Of a stretch of DNA of 11,774 nucleotides, positions 1-6,155 are shown one piece after another. The position numbers and the translations under genes are program-made. A model generated the notes under the pieces. That model worked only from the letters and a program-made list of their open reading frames with translations. It ran no database searches and was not told the DNA's origin. Source of the stretch: Hyphomicrobiales bacterium (lineage in GTDB: Bacteria; Pseudomonadota; Alphaproteobacteria; Rhizobiales; Beijerinckiaceae); assembly GCA_947374125.1 (NCBI GenBank), contig CANCAR010000076.1, positions 1 through 11,774 of the forward strand, read 5' to 3'. Position 1 is the stretch's first letter, and each line of letters starts with the position of its first letter.

Positions 1-1
1 A

Positions 2-52
2 CAGGCTTATGGCCGAGGCTATTTTCATAAAACCGGGCGGGTAGCTTTTTAG
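2..52 (+). other. possible 3' end of an upstream gene
   Basis: The first 52 bases are open in frame 2 for 16 codons, reading QAYGRGYFHKTGRVAF before a TAG. A second frame from position 3 is also open for 13 codons and ends at a TAG. Either could be the tail of a gene that begins before the window, and I cannot choose between them from so few codons. No family is recognisable. It is reported only so that the left edge is not assumed to be intergenic. Confidence 0.2.
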
Positions 53-72
53 AACGGTCCACCATTCCAATA

Positions 73-94
73 TTTGTGCCAAAATTGGCACAAA
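73..94. repeat. perfect 10+10 bp palindrome (operator-like)
   Basis: TTTGTGCCAA (73-82), a 2-base AA centre, then TTGGCACAAA (85-94), which is the exact reverse complement of the left arm. As RNA it could fold as an 8-bp stem with a 6-base AAAATT loop. It is not followed by a T-run, so it is a poor terminator. A perfect 22-base dyad upstream of promoter-like sequence is typical of a dimeric repressor or activator site. I do not recognise the regulator. Confidence 0.6.
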
Positions 95-108
95 ACGTCA
101 AGGTTCAT

Positions 109-138
109 TTCAGACTTGATCGCAAAAAAATGCATAAT
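109..138 (+). promoter_or_regulatory. candidate promoter (TTCAGA / CATAAT)
   Basis: TTCAGA at 109-114 matches 4 of 6 of the sigma-70-type -35 consensus. CATAAT at 133-138 matches 5 of 6 of the -10 consensus. The spacer is 18 bases. The pair lies just downstream of the 73-94 palindrome, which would centre about 60 bases upstream of the predicted start site. No experimental support exists and the -35 is weak. Confidence 0.25.
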
Positions 139-197
139 GCCTTTGGGGCTTGGAAAGCAAAGTGCGGCTCGCCTTTGGGATCGATGTCCCTTTTTCC

Positions 198-226
198 TTG
201 ACCTTTTGCACTGCAGCATGCATAGA
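198..226 (+). promoter_or_regulatory. candidate promoter (TTGACC / CATAGA)
   Basis: CTTGACC gives a strong -35 (TTGACC, 198-203, 5 of 6 bases). A 17-base spacer leads to CATAGA (221-226), a weak -10 with 3 of 6 bases. If used, transcription would start near 233 and leave about 255 nt of leader before the helicase TTG start. Confidence 0.25.
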
Positions 227-439
227 CGCGGCACAGCGTCGGTTATCGGCACTGGGACTTGCGTGAAGCGTTGATTGGGCTTGGTACTTTTTGCCTGACA
301 ACACAGTCCCGCCGACCGCCAGGGCGATTATAGCGCGCCCTTAGACTTTCAACCGGCCTCCCATATCACGCGGGGTGTCCTCCGGCCCATCGGCTCCTTC
401 GGGTGACCTTTGGCCGTGCGAGTCCGACTCCGTCCGCGA

Positions 440-464
440 ACCGATCCGTGATCTACGGACCGGT
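440..464 (+). other. leader hairpin just before the helicase start
   Basis: ACCG-A-TCCGT (440-449), loop GATCT (450-454), ACGGA-C-CGGT (455-464). This makes 5 + 4 base pairs around one mismatch. The stem ends 12 bases before the purine-rich GGAAAGAGA (476-484) that would act as ribosome binding site for the TTG at 489. A stem in this place could influence translation of the helicase, but that is inference. Confidence 0.4.
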
Positions 465-488
465 CAATCCGATTTGGAAAGAGAACCA

Positions 489-1940
489 TTGACCCAATTT
501 ACCGATCTAAACTTGAACGAAAAACTGCTTCGTGCGCTGAAAGCCGAAGGGTATACCTCGCCAACCCCTATTCAGGCGCAAGCCATCCCCTATTTGACCA
601 CTGGCCGCGATTTGCTTGGCATCGCGCAGACCGGAACCGGCAAAACGGCGGCCTTTGCTTTGCCGATCCTTGAAAAGCTAATGAATGATCCAAAGCCAAC
701 ACCTCGCCGGGGCTGCCGCGCGCTGATCTTGTCCCCAACGCGCGAGCTTGCGGGCCAGATTCACGAGAGTTTCCGCAGCTATGGCAAATTCACCAAGCTG
801 ACCAGCGAAGTCGTCTATGGCGGCGTGCCGATTGGCCGCCAGTTCCGCGCGCTTAACAATGGCGTTGACGTTTTGGTGGCAACGCCGGGCCGTTTGCTCG
901 ATCTCGTCAACCAGCGTGCTGTGCATCTCGGCGATGTCGAAGTTTTGGTGTTGGACGAGGCCGATCACATGCTCGATCTCGGCTTTATCATTGATATCCG
1001 CAAGCTTGTCGGCATGACGCCCTCCAAGCGCCAGACGATGCTGTTCTCCGCCACCATGCCGAAGGACATCGCCGAATTGGCCTCGGCCTTCTTGCGCGAT
1101 CCGGCACGGGTTGAAGTAACGCCTGTTGCCACCACCGCCGAGCGCGTTGAGCAGCAGATCATCTTCGTCGATACCGCGCACAAGCAAGCCTTGCTGCATA
1201 AATTGATGGAAGACCCAACCATTGACCGCGCGCTGGTGTTCACCCGCACCAAGCATGGGGCCGACAAGGTCGTGAAACGGTTGGAAGAAATTGGCGTCCG
1301 CGCCAGTGCCATTCATGGCAATAAAAGCCAACCGCAACGCGAACGCGCGCTTGCCGACTTTAAAGCCGGTAAACTGCGCCTCTTGATCGCCACCGATATT
1401 GCGGCTCGCGGCATCGATGTCGACAATGTTTCGCATGTCATTAATTTCGATCTGCCGAATATGCCGGAAAGCTATGTCCACCGCATTGGTCGTACGGCAC
1501 GTGCGGGCGCCACCGGCATCGCGATTTCGTTCTGTGACCGCGAGGAACATAATTTCTTGCGCGCGATTGAACGCACGACACGCCAGCAAATTCCGGTTGT
1601 CGAAAATCCGCTTGGCTCGGGCCTCGGCATGCCGCCGCAGCCACGGGTGAAGGGTGCGCCTTCAACTGAAAAGCCGCGCACAACGCGTTCCGGTAAGCCG
1701 GTATGGCAGCGTGATCGGCCAGAGAAGAAGCGCTTTGATGGTCCACGCCCTGCTGGTGATGGTTCGTCGGCACCGCGTCGGGATGACCAATCCCGTCCAG
1801 CCCAGCACGCCCGCCCTGCCCGGCAGGATACGAACGAACCTCGCCGCTGGAGTTCTGGCACAACCAACCCGACGGCCGAACGCAACGAGAAGCCCGCACG
1901 CGAAGGCACCGTGCAGCGCAATCGCCGCTTCGGTCGATAA
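489..1940 (+). CDS. rhlE: RhlE-like DEAD-box ATP-dependent RNA helicase
   Basis: Superfamily 2 RNA helicase of the DEAD-box family, a cytoplasmic RNA-remodelling enzyme. From the TTG start (483 aa) the motifs appear in order: Q motif with PTPIQAQ (about 26-32), Walker A AQTGTGKT (46-53), PTREL (83-87), TPGR (132-135), DEAD (156-159), SAT (187-189), ATDIAARG (301-308) and HRIGRTAR (331-338). Residues from about 382 form a low-complexity tail rich in Arg, Pro, Lys and Asp, typical of RhlE-group proteins, which use such tails for RNA binding. The frame stays open upstream to a GTG at 375, adding 38 residues. I prefer TTG 489 because MTQFTDLNLNEKLL is where this family normally begins and GGAAAGAGA stands just before it. 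The upstream part would also have to read through the leader hairpin. It is monocistronic by appearance, with a terminator following. The family assignment is certain; the exact RhlE subgroup is less so. Confidence 0.93.
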   Translation: MTQFTDLNLNEKLLRALKAEGYTSPTPIQAQAIPYLTTGRDLLGIAQTGTGKTAAFALPILEKLMNDPKPTPRRGCRALILSPTRELAGQIHESFRSYGKFTKLTSEVVYGGVPIGRQFRALNNGVDVLVATPGRLLDLVNQRAVHLGDVEVLVLDEADHMLDLGFIIDIRKLVGMTPSKRQTMLFSATMPKDIAELASAFLRDPARVEVTPVATTAERVEQQIIFVDTAHKQALLHKLMEDPTIDRALVFTRTKHGADKVVKRLEEIGVRASAIHGNKSQPQRERALADFKAGKLRLLIATDIAARGIDVDNVSHVINFDLPNMPESYVHRIGRTARAGATGIAISFCDREEHNFLRAIERTTRQQIPVVENPLGSGLGMPPQPRVKGAPSTEKPRTTRSGKPVWQRDRPEKKRFDGPRPAGDGSSAPRRDDQSRPAQHARPARQDTNEPRRWSSGTTNPTAERNEKPAREGTVQRNRRFGR

Positions 1941-1952
1941 TTAAAGCCAATC

Positions 1953-1988
1953 GAGGGCCGGGCCGCTTGCTTAAGTGGTCCGGCCTTC
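1953..1988 (+). terminator. intrinsic-terminator-like stem-loop after the helicase gene
   Basis: The left arm 1953-1966 (GAGGGCCGGGCCGC) pairs with 1975-1988 (GTGGTCCGGCCTTC) over 14 bp, including three G-U pairs. The loop is TTGCTTAA (1967-1974). The following bases are CCATTTC, so the U-tract is poor, but the stem is by far the strongest in the window and begins 13 nt after the helicase stop. It is probably the 3' end of the rhlE transcript. Confidence 0.7.
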
Positions 1989-2001
1989 CCATTTCAAGGC
2001 G

Positions 2002-2562
2002 ATGACACGTCGCCTCTTAAAACCCTTATGGGTTCTCATCGCGCTTCTGTTTTTGTTCGAGGCCTGGCTATGGGATCTCGTTCAACCGCTCATTGCTTGG
2101 TGCGTGGCGCGCCTGCCTTGGCAGGCCTTTAAGGCGGCTCTGGCGCGCGGAATTTCGAAATTGCCGTCGGCGGTTGTCGTGTTCGTTTTCGTCCTTCCCG
2201 ACCTTATTCTATTTCCCGTCAAACTCTTTGCGCTCTGGATCATCGCCAAAGGCGCGGTGGTTGCGGGTACGGTACTGTTTGTCGTCGCCAAGGCATTGGG
2301 CCTTGTTACCGCCTTGGTGCTCTTTGAAGTCTGCCGCGACAAGCTGATGGAGCTCAACTGGTTCCGCTGGATCTATGATCAGGTGATCCGAGCAAGGGCG
2401 TGGGCCAAAACGCAAATTCAGCCTTTGATGGATCACATCGCCGCCCTGCGCCATCGGATCGCTTTAAGGGTCAAGTCGGTGCTTGGAGACGGTGGTTTCA
2501 TAACCATGCTGCGCCGATTAAGAGCGACCGTGAAACGGCGTGCAACGCGCCCAAAAGCTTAA
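2002..2562 (+). CDS. uncharacterised integral membrane protein
   Basis: A 186-residue protein of no assigned function. A short basic start (MTRRLLKP) leads into a hydrophobic segment at about 9-24. Two more lie at about 57-82 and 85-109. The last 75 residues are soluble, rich in Arg/Lys and probably helical, ending in a strongly basic tail. This suggests a small inner-membrane protein with a cytoplasmic basic C-terminus. The aromatic stretch after the first segment (FEAWLWD) resembles small hypothetical membrane proteins I associate with alphaproteobacteria, but I cannot name a family. A longer reading from GTG 1975 is possible. That start lies inside the terminator stem at 1953-1988, so I take ATG 2002, although its ribosome binding site (AAGG, only 2 nt away) is poor. 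No operon partner is evident: the helicase is terminated upstream and 146 nt separate it from leuD. Confidence 0.75.
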   Translation: MTRRLLKPLWVLIALLFLFEAWLWDLVQPLIAWCVARLPWQAFKAALARGISKLPSAVVVFVFVLPDLILFPVKLFALWIIAKGAVVAGTVLFVVAKALGLVTALVLFEVCRDKLMELNWFRWIYDQVIRARAWAKTQIQPLMDHIAALRHRIALRVKSVLGDGGFITMLRRLRATVKRRATRPKA

Positions 2563-2612
2563 GCCGGAAAATGTGAGCCTCACGGCGTTATTGCCGCCCT
2601 TCGCGTTGTGGA

Positions 2613-2696
2613 ATGATCTTGACCGTTCAAACCCCTACCCAGCCGGACTTTCCTCTGCTAAACAGCGCGTCATCTTACTGTAACGTTCAGCGCTAG
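2613..2696 (+). other. possible 27-codon leader ORF before leuD
   Basis: ATG 2613 opens a 27-codon frame ending at TAG 2694, 12 nt before the leuD start. It contains an early Leu codon (TTG 2619) and a tandem pair CTG-CTA (2655-2660). Immediately after the pair, AGCGC (2664-2668) is complementary to GCGCT (2690-2694), which lies against the likely leuD ribosome binding site AGGCAG (2695-2700). A ribosome paused on the Leu pair would cover the left arm. There is no visible ribosome binding site for the ATG, and only two consecutive Leu codons, so this is a weak candidate for leucine-responsive control. Confidence 0.2.
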
Positions 2697-2708
2697 GCAG
2701 AAATCCCC

Positions 2709-3314
2709 ATGCAGCCTTTTACCACGCTCACCGGCGTCGCCGCTCCCCTCGACATCATGAATGTCGACACCGACATGATCATCCCGAAGCAATATCTGAA
2801 AACGATCAAGCGCACGGGCTTGGGAACGGGCCTGTTCGCTGAGATGCGGTTTAAGGAAGACGGCAGCGAGAACCCCGATTTCGTGCTCAATCAACCCGCC
2901 TATCGCAAGGCGCAGGTGTTGGTGGCGGGTGATAATTTCGGGTGTGGCTCATCACGTGAACATGCCCCTTGGGCTTTGCTTGATTTTGGCATCCGTTGCG
3001 TGATTTCGACGTCTTTTGCCGATATCTTCTACAATAACTGCTTTAAAAACGGCATTTTACCGATCGTTGTCCCGCAGAGCGACCTTGATAAATTGATGGA
3101 TGATGCGCGCCGCGGGGCCAATGCAACGCTGACGATTGACCTTGAGGCGCAGGTCATCCGGGGCCCGGATGGCGGAACCGTGAAATTTGATATCGATTCC
3201 TTCCGCAAGCATCTTTTGCTCAACGGCCTTGATGATATCGGCCTCACGATGGAGAAGGCTCCAGCCATCGACTCCTACGAGGCAAAGGCTGCAAATTCGC
3301 GCCCTTGGCTCTAA
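2709..3314 (+). CDS. leuD: 3-isopropylmalate dehydratase small subunit
   Basis: Small (swivel-domain) subunit of isopropylmalate isomerase, which with LeuC converts 2-isopropylmalate to 3-isopropylmalate in leucine synthesis in the cytoplasm. At 201 aa it is the usual full length. Diagnostic sequence: NVDTDMIIPKQYLK (18-31), the flexible substrate loop region, and the family signature DNFGCGSSREHAPWAL (75-90). The Fe-S cluster sits on LeuC, so no cluster cysteines are expected here. The start ATG 2709 fits the family (MQPFTTLTGVAAPLD), with a modest AGGCAG upstream. leuB follows after 52 nt. leuC is absent from this window and must be elsewhere for the enzyme to work. Confidence 0.97.
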   Translation: MQPFTTLTGVAAPLDIMNVDTDMIIPKQYLKTIKRTGLGTGLFAEMRFKEDGSENPDFVLNQPAYRKAQVLVAGDNFGCGSSREHAPWALLDFGIRCVISTSFADIFYNNCFKNGILPIVVPQSDLDKLMDDARRGANATLTIDLEAQVIRGPDGGTVKFDIDSFRKHLLLNGLDDIGLTMEKAPAIDSYEAKAANSRPWL

Positions 3315-3366
3315 AAGCGCCTCTCTAATCCGCCCATTCTTTTCCCTGTTTATAATGAGTTGAACC

Positions 3367-4479
3367 ATGGCTACGCAAAAACTCCTCCTTCTCCCCGGCG
3401 ACGGCATTGGCCCCGAAGTGATGACGGAGGTGCAAAAGCTGGTTTCGTGGATGAACAAGACCGGCATGGGCTCGTTTGAAACCGAGAGCGATCTGGTAGG
3501 CGGTTCAGCCTATGATGCGCACAAAGTCGCCATCACGGATGCTGCCATGAAGCTGGCGCATGAATCAGACGCTGTGGTGTTTGGGGCCGTTGGTGGGCCG
3601 AAATGGGACAAGGTGCCCTACGAGGCGCGCCCCGAGGCGGGATTGCTTCGCCTCCGTAAGGAGTTGGAGCTTTTCGCCAATCTTCGCCCGGCCATCTGCT
3701 ATCCAGCTCTTGCGGATGCTTCATCGCTCAAGCGCGAACTCGTTGAAGGGCTTGATATTGTGATCGTGCGTGAACTCACCGGCGGCGTGTATTTCGGTGA
3801 GCCGAAAGAGATCGTCACGCTTGAAAATGGCGAAAAGCGCGCGGTGGATACGCAAGTCTACACAACGCACGAGATTGAGCGCATCGGTCGCGTCGCCTTT
3901 GAAATGGCCCGCAAGCGCAAGAACAAGGTCACCTCGTCGGAGAAGCGCAATGTCATGCGCTCGGGCGTGTTGTGGAACGAAGTAATCACCGCTCTGCACA
4001 AACGCGAATATCCCGATGTGATGCTGGAGCATCAGTTGGCCGACGCGCTCGGCATGCAGCTGGTGCGATGGCCAAAGCAATTTGACGTGATCGTTACCGA
4101 TAATCTGTTTGGCGATATGCTGTCTGATGTCGCTGCCATGTTGACGGGTTCGCTTGGCATGTTGCCATCCGCAGCGCTTGGTGCGGAAAGCGAAAAGACG
4201 GGCAAGCGCAAGGCGATGTATGAGCCCGTGCATGGCTCGGCGCCTGATATTGCGGGCAAGGGCCTTGCCAATCCAATCGCCATGTTTGGATCATTTGCCA
4301 TGACGCTGCGCTATTCGTTTGGCATGACGAAAGAAGCCGACATGCTGGAGCGTGCGATTTCCGATGTGCTCGATCAGGGCTTGCGGACGAAGGACATCGC
4401 CTCGGCGGGTCAAAACGCCGTCAGCACCACCGAAATGGGTGAGGCGGTTCTCAAGCAGCTGCAGAAACTCGCCGGCTAA
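3367..4479 (+). CDS. leuB: 3-isopropylmalate dehydrogenase
   Basis: NAD-dependent oxidative decarboxylation of 3-isopropylmalate to 4-methyl-2-oxopentanoate, the step before the final transamination to leucine. The 370 aa are full length. Visible features are the N-terminal LLLPGDGIGPEV (7-18), substrate arginines R97, R107 and R135 (in RELTGG), the catalytic Tyr in GGVYFGEP (Y142), Lys in SSEKRNVM (K193), metal-binding Asp residues D226, D250 and D254, and the NAD-binding region YEPVHGSAPDIAGKG (285-299). Residues are assigned by analogy to known LeuB enzymes. The gene is preceded by leuD and followed, only 12 nt after its stop, by the dehydratase gene, so both are probably on one mRNA. Confidence 0.98.
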   Translation: MATQKLLLLPGDGIGPEVMTEVQKLVSWMNKTGMGSFETESDLVGGSAYDAHKVAITDAAMKLAHESDAVVFGAVGGPKWDKVPYEARPEAGLLRLRKELELFANLRPAICYPALADASSLKRELVEGLDIVIVRELTGGVYFGEPKEIVTLENGEKRAVDTQVYTTHEIERIGRVAFEMARKRKNKVTSSEKRNVMRSGVLWNEVITALHKREYPDVMLEHQLADALGMQLVRWPKQFDVIVTDNLFGDMLSDVAAMLTGSLGMLPSAALGAESEKTGKRKAMYEPVHGSAPDIAGKGLANPIAMFGSFAMTLRYSFGMTKEADMLERAISDVLDQGLRTKDIASAGQNAVSTTEMGEAVLKQLQKLAG

Positions 4480-4491
4480 GGATAAAACGCC

Positions 4492-5427
4492 ATGACGCTA
4501 CCGGTAACGCGCGACGATATCTCAGTAGCGTATCGCCGGATTGCATCCAACATTCGGCATACGCCGCTGATGGTGCTTGGGCAAAATTCATTCGGTCTTG
4601 GGTGTGATGTCACGCTCAAGCTTGAATTCTTGCAACATGCAGGCTCGTTCAAATCCCGTGGGGCCTTCAATACGCTGCTTTCACATGAATTGACGCAAGC
4701 GGGCGTAACGGCCGCATCGGGCGGCAATCATGGCGCCGCTGTCGCCTTCGCAGCGCGTGAGCTTGGTGTAACGGCCAAAATTTTCGTGCCGGAAATCTCC
4801 TCCCCCATCAAGATTGCGACCATCCGGAGCTTTGGGGCGGAAGCGGTGGTGGGTGGCGCTCGATACGACGACGCGCAAGCCGCGTGTAATCTTTATGCAG
4901 AAGAAAGCGGAGCCTTGCTGGTGCACCCGTTTAATGCTCCCGCAACCTTAGCCGGGCAAGGCACCATCGGGCTGGAATGGGAACAAGATGGTCCTTTGCC
5001 AGATACCGTGTTGATCGCGTGCGGCGGTGGCGGCTTGATTGGCGGCATTGCCGCTTGGTGGCAGGGCAAGGTTAAGGTGGTTGGTGTGGAACCCGAAGGC
5101 TCACGATGCCTTCACGCCGCACTCGAAGCAGGCGCTCCCGTGCCGGTGGAAGTTAATTCGGTTGCGGGTGACTCGCTCGGTGCCAAACGCGTCGGCCAAA
5201 TGTCCTTTGATATTGCGAAACAGGCCGTTGATCACGTGGCGCTCGTTACCGATGACGCCATTCGGTCCGCTCAAAAGCAGCTTTGGCGCGATTTCCGGAT
5301 TATGTCAGAGCCGGGTGGCGCGGCAGCACTGGCGGCGTTGCTCTCTGGCGCGTATAAGCCGTCTAAAGGCGAACGTGTTGGCGTATTGCTCTGCGGCGCG
5401 AATGTCGATCCCGCCACCGTTGCCTGA
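4492..5427 (+). CDS. PLP-dependent threonine/serine dehydratase
   Basis: Fold-type II pyridoxal-phosphate enzyme of the threonine/serine dehydratase group. Such enzymes deaminate threonine to 2-oxobutyrate or serine to pyruvate. The PLP Schiff-base Lys lies in GSFKSRGA (K54), the substrate loop is SGGNHG (76-81), the phosphate-binding Gly loop is CGGGGLIGG (177-185), and SEPGGAAAL (272-280) and NVDP (304-307) complete the pattern. At 311 aa it holds only the catalytic domain. It lacks the C-terminal regulatory domain of biosynthetic IlvA, so isoleucine feedback through that domain is not expected. The 12-nt gap after leuB and the 26-nt gap before the carbonic anhydrase gene suggest cotranscription. 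Substrate preference cannot be read from sequence: serine, threonine, or a related amino acid such as threo-3-hydroxyaspartate or hydroxyectoine-derived substrates remain possible. Confidence 0.9.
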   Translation: MTLPVTRDDISVAYRRIASNIRHTPLMVLGQNSFGLGCDVTLKLEFLQHAGSFKSRGAFNTLLSHELTQAGVTAASGGNHGAAVAFAARELGVTAKIFVPEISSPIKIATIRSFGAEAVVGGARYDDAQAACNLYAEESGALLVHPFNAPATLAGQGTIGLEWEQDGPLPDTVLIACGGGGLIGGIAAWWQGKVKVVGVEPEGSRCLHAALEAGAPVPVEVNSVAGDSLGAKRVGQMSFDIAKQAVDHVALVTDDAIRSAQKQLWRDFRIMSEPGGAAALAALLSGAYKPSKGERVGVLLCGANVDPATVA

Positions 5428-5453
5428 TTGCTTCTGAAGGGACACAACAACCG

Positions 5454-6134
5454 ATGTTTCCGCAACGATTGCAGGATGGGTATCGCGCCTTTGTGGAAGG
5501 CCGCTTGCCGCGCGAACGCGAACGGTTTGAGGAACTCGCAGCCACCGGTCAAAAGCCTGAAATCATGGTCGTTGGCTGCTGCGACAGCCGCGTTTCGCCT
5601 GAGGCGATTTTTGACGCGATACCGGGTGAGCTTTTCGTTGTCCGCAATGTTGCTAATCTGGTGCCGCCCTATGAGACGGGTGGTGAATATCACGGCACCT
5701 CGGCGGCGCTTGAATTTGCCGTTCAAGCCTTGCGCGTCAAACATATTGTCGTGCTGGGTCATGGCCGTTGCGGTGGCATCCGCGCGTTTGCCGATGATGA
5801 GAGCCAGCCGCTCTCGCCCGGCGACTTTATCGGCAAATGGATTAATCTGGTTGCACCCGCAGCGCGCGAGCTTGGCGGACGCAAACAGGGTGAAACTTTG
5901 GATAGTTTCGCAGAACGCTTAGCCTTCGCTTCCATCGGCAAGACGCTTGAAAATTTAATGACGTTTCCCTGCGTGAATATTCTGACTGGACGCGGCAAGC
6001 TCCAATTGCATGGCGCGTATTTCGACGTGTTCTCCGGCGCGCTGCGTATCCGTAATCCCGAAACCGGTGCGTTCAGCGCGGCCATCGAGAATATTCCCGG
6101 TCGCGTCTCGCTGATGCGGGCTGAGGGCGTTTAA
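5454..6134 (+). CDS. beta-class carbonic anhydrase
   Basis: Zinc enzyme that interconverts CO2 and bicarbonate in the cytoplasm. The 226 aa are typical of the bacterial beta class. The zinc and catalytic set is complete: C42, D44 and R46 in CCDSR, and H103 and C106 in HGRC, with the GTSAALEFAV segment (81-90) between them. No signal peptide is seen. A GAAGGGA at 5436-5442 precedes the ATG by 11 nt. The stop is 21 nt from the convergent end of epmA. Its place after the dehydratase suggests it is the last gene of the leuB transcript. A role in supplying bicarbonate for carboxylation is family knowledge, not visible here. Confidence 0.95.
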   Translation: MFPQRLQDGYRAFVEGRLPRERERFEELAATGQKPEIMVVGCCDSRVSPEAIFDAIPGELFVVRNVANLVPPYETGGEYHGTSAALEFAVQALRVKHIVVLGHGRCGGIRAFADDESQPLSPGDFIGKWINLVAPAARELGGRKQGETLDSFAERLAFASIGKTLENLMTFPCVNILTGRGKLQLHGAYFDVFSGALRIRNPETGAFSAAIENIPGRVSLMRAEGV

Positions 6135-6155
6135 AAGTCGCCAGATACGCTTCGC

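Larger units (their letters stand above)
53..488 (+). other. 436-nt gene-poor region and leader upstream of the helicase gene
   Basis: I find no convincing protein gene here. Short open frames exist on both strands (for example ATG 137 to TGA 274 on the plus strand, 45 codons), but none has a clear ribosome binding site or a recognisable product. The stretch does hold a perfect palindrome at 73-94, two weak promoter-like pairs (109-138 and 198-226), and a cluster of short complementary segments at 152-197. The last 150 bases before the helicase start lie beyond both promoter candidates and look like an untranslated leader, ending in a hairpin at 440-464. Confidence 0.5.

Noticed and set aside
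66..89. Sigma-54-like TGGCAC on the minus strand within the palindrome
   Set aside because: The reading TGGCAC-AAATA-TTGG lacks the required GC of the -12 element, and TGGCAC is explained by the dyad. There is no gene to the left on the minus strand in view.
678..1589. Long open frame (303 codons) on the minus strand opposite the helicase
   Set aside because: It is fully antisense to a gene with all DEAD-box motifs, has no recognisable domain, and is explained by codon bias in the true frame.
2573..2583. Short palindrome GTGAG-C-CTCAC after the membrane protein gene
   Set aside because: As RNA it gives only a 4-bp stem with a 3-base loop and no T-run, so it is too weak to call a terminator or operator.
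2619..2624. TTGACC as a -35 for leuD
   Set aside because: With 16-18 base spacers the -10 positions fall in GC-rich sequence around 2641-2648 with no TATAAT-like match.
3351..3356. Perfect TATAAT before leuB
   Set aside because: It is only 10 nt upstream of the ATG and has no -35 at the right distance (AATCCG). Transcription would start at the codon itself. leuB is more likely transcribed from upstream of leuD.
5428..5922. 164-codon alternative frame over the carbonic anhydrase start
   Set aside because: It is in a different frame from the complete zinc-site motifs and has a composition typical of a shadow frame (many Arg, Ser and Leu, no domain).
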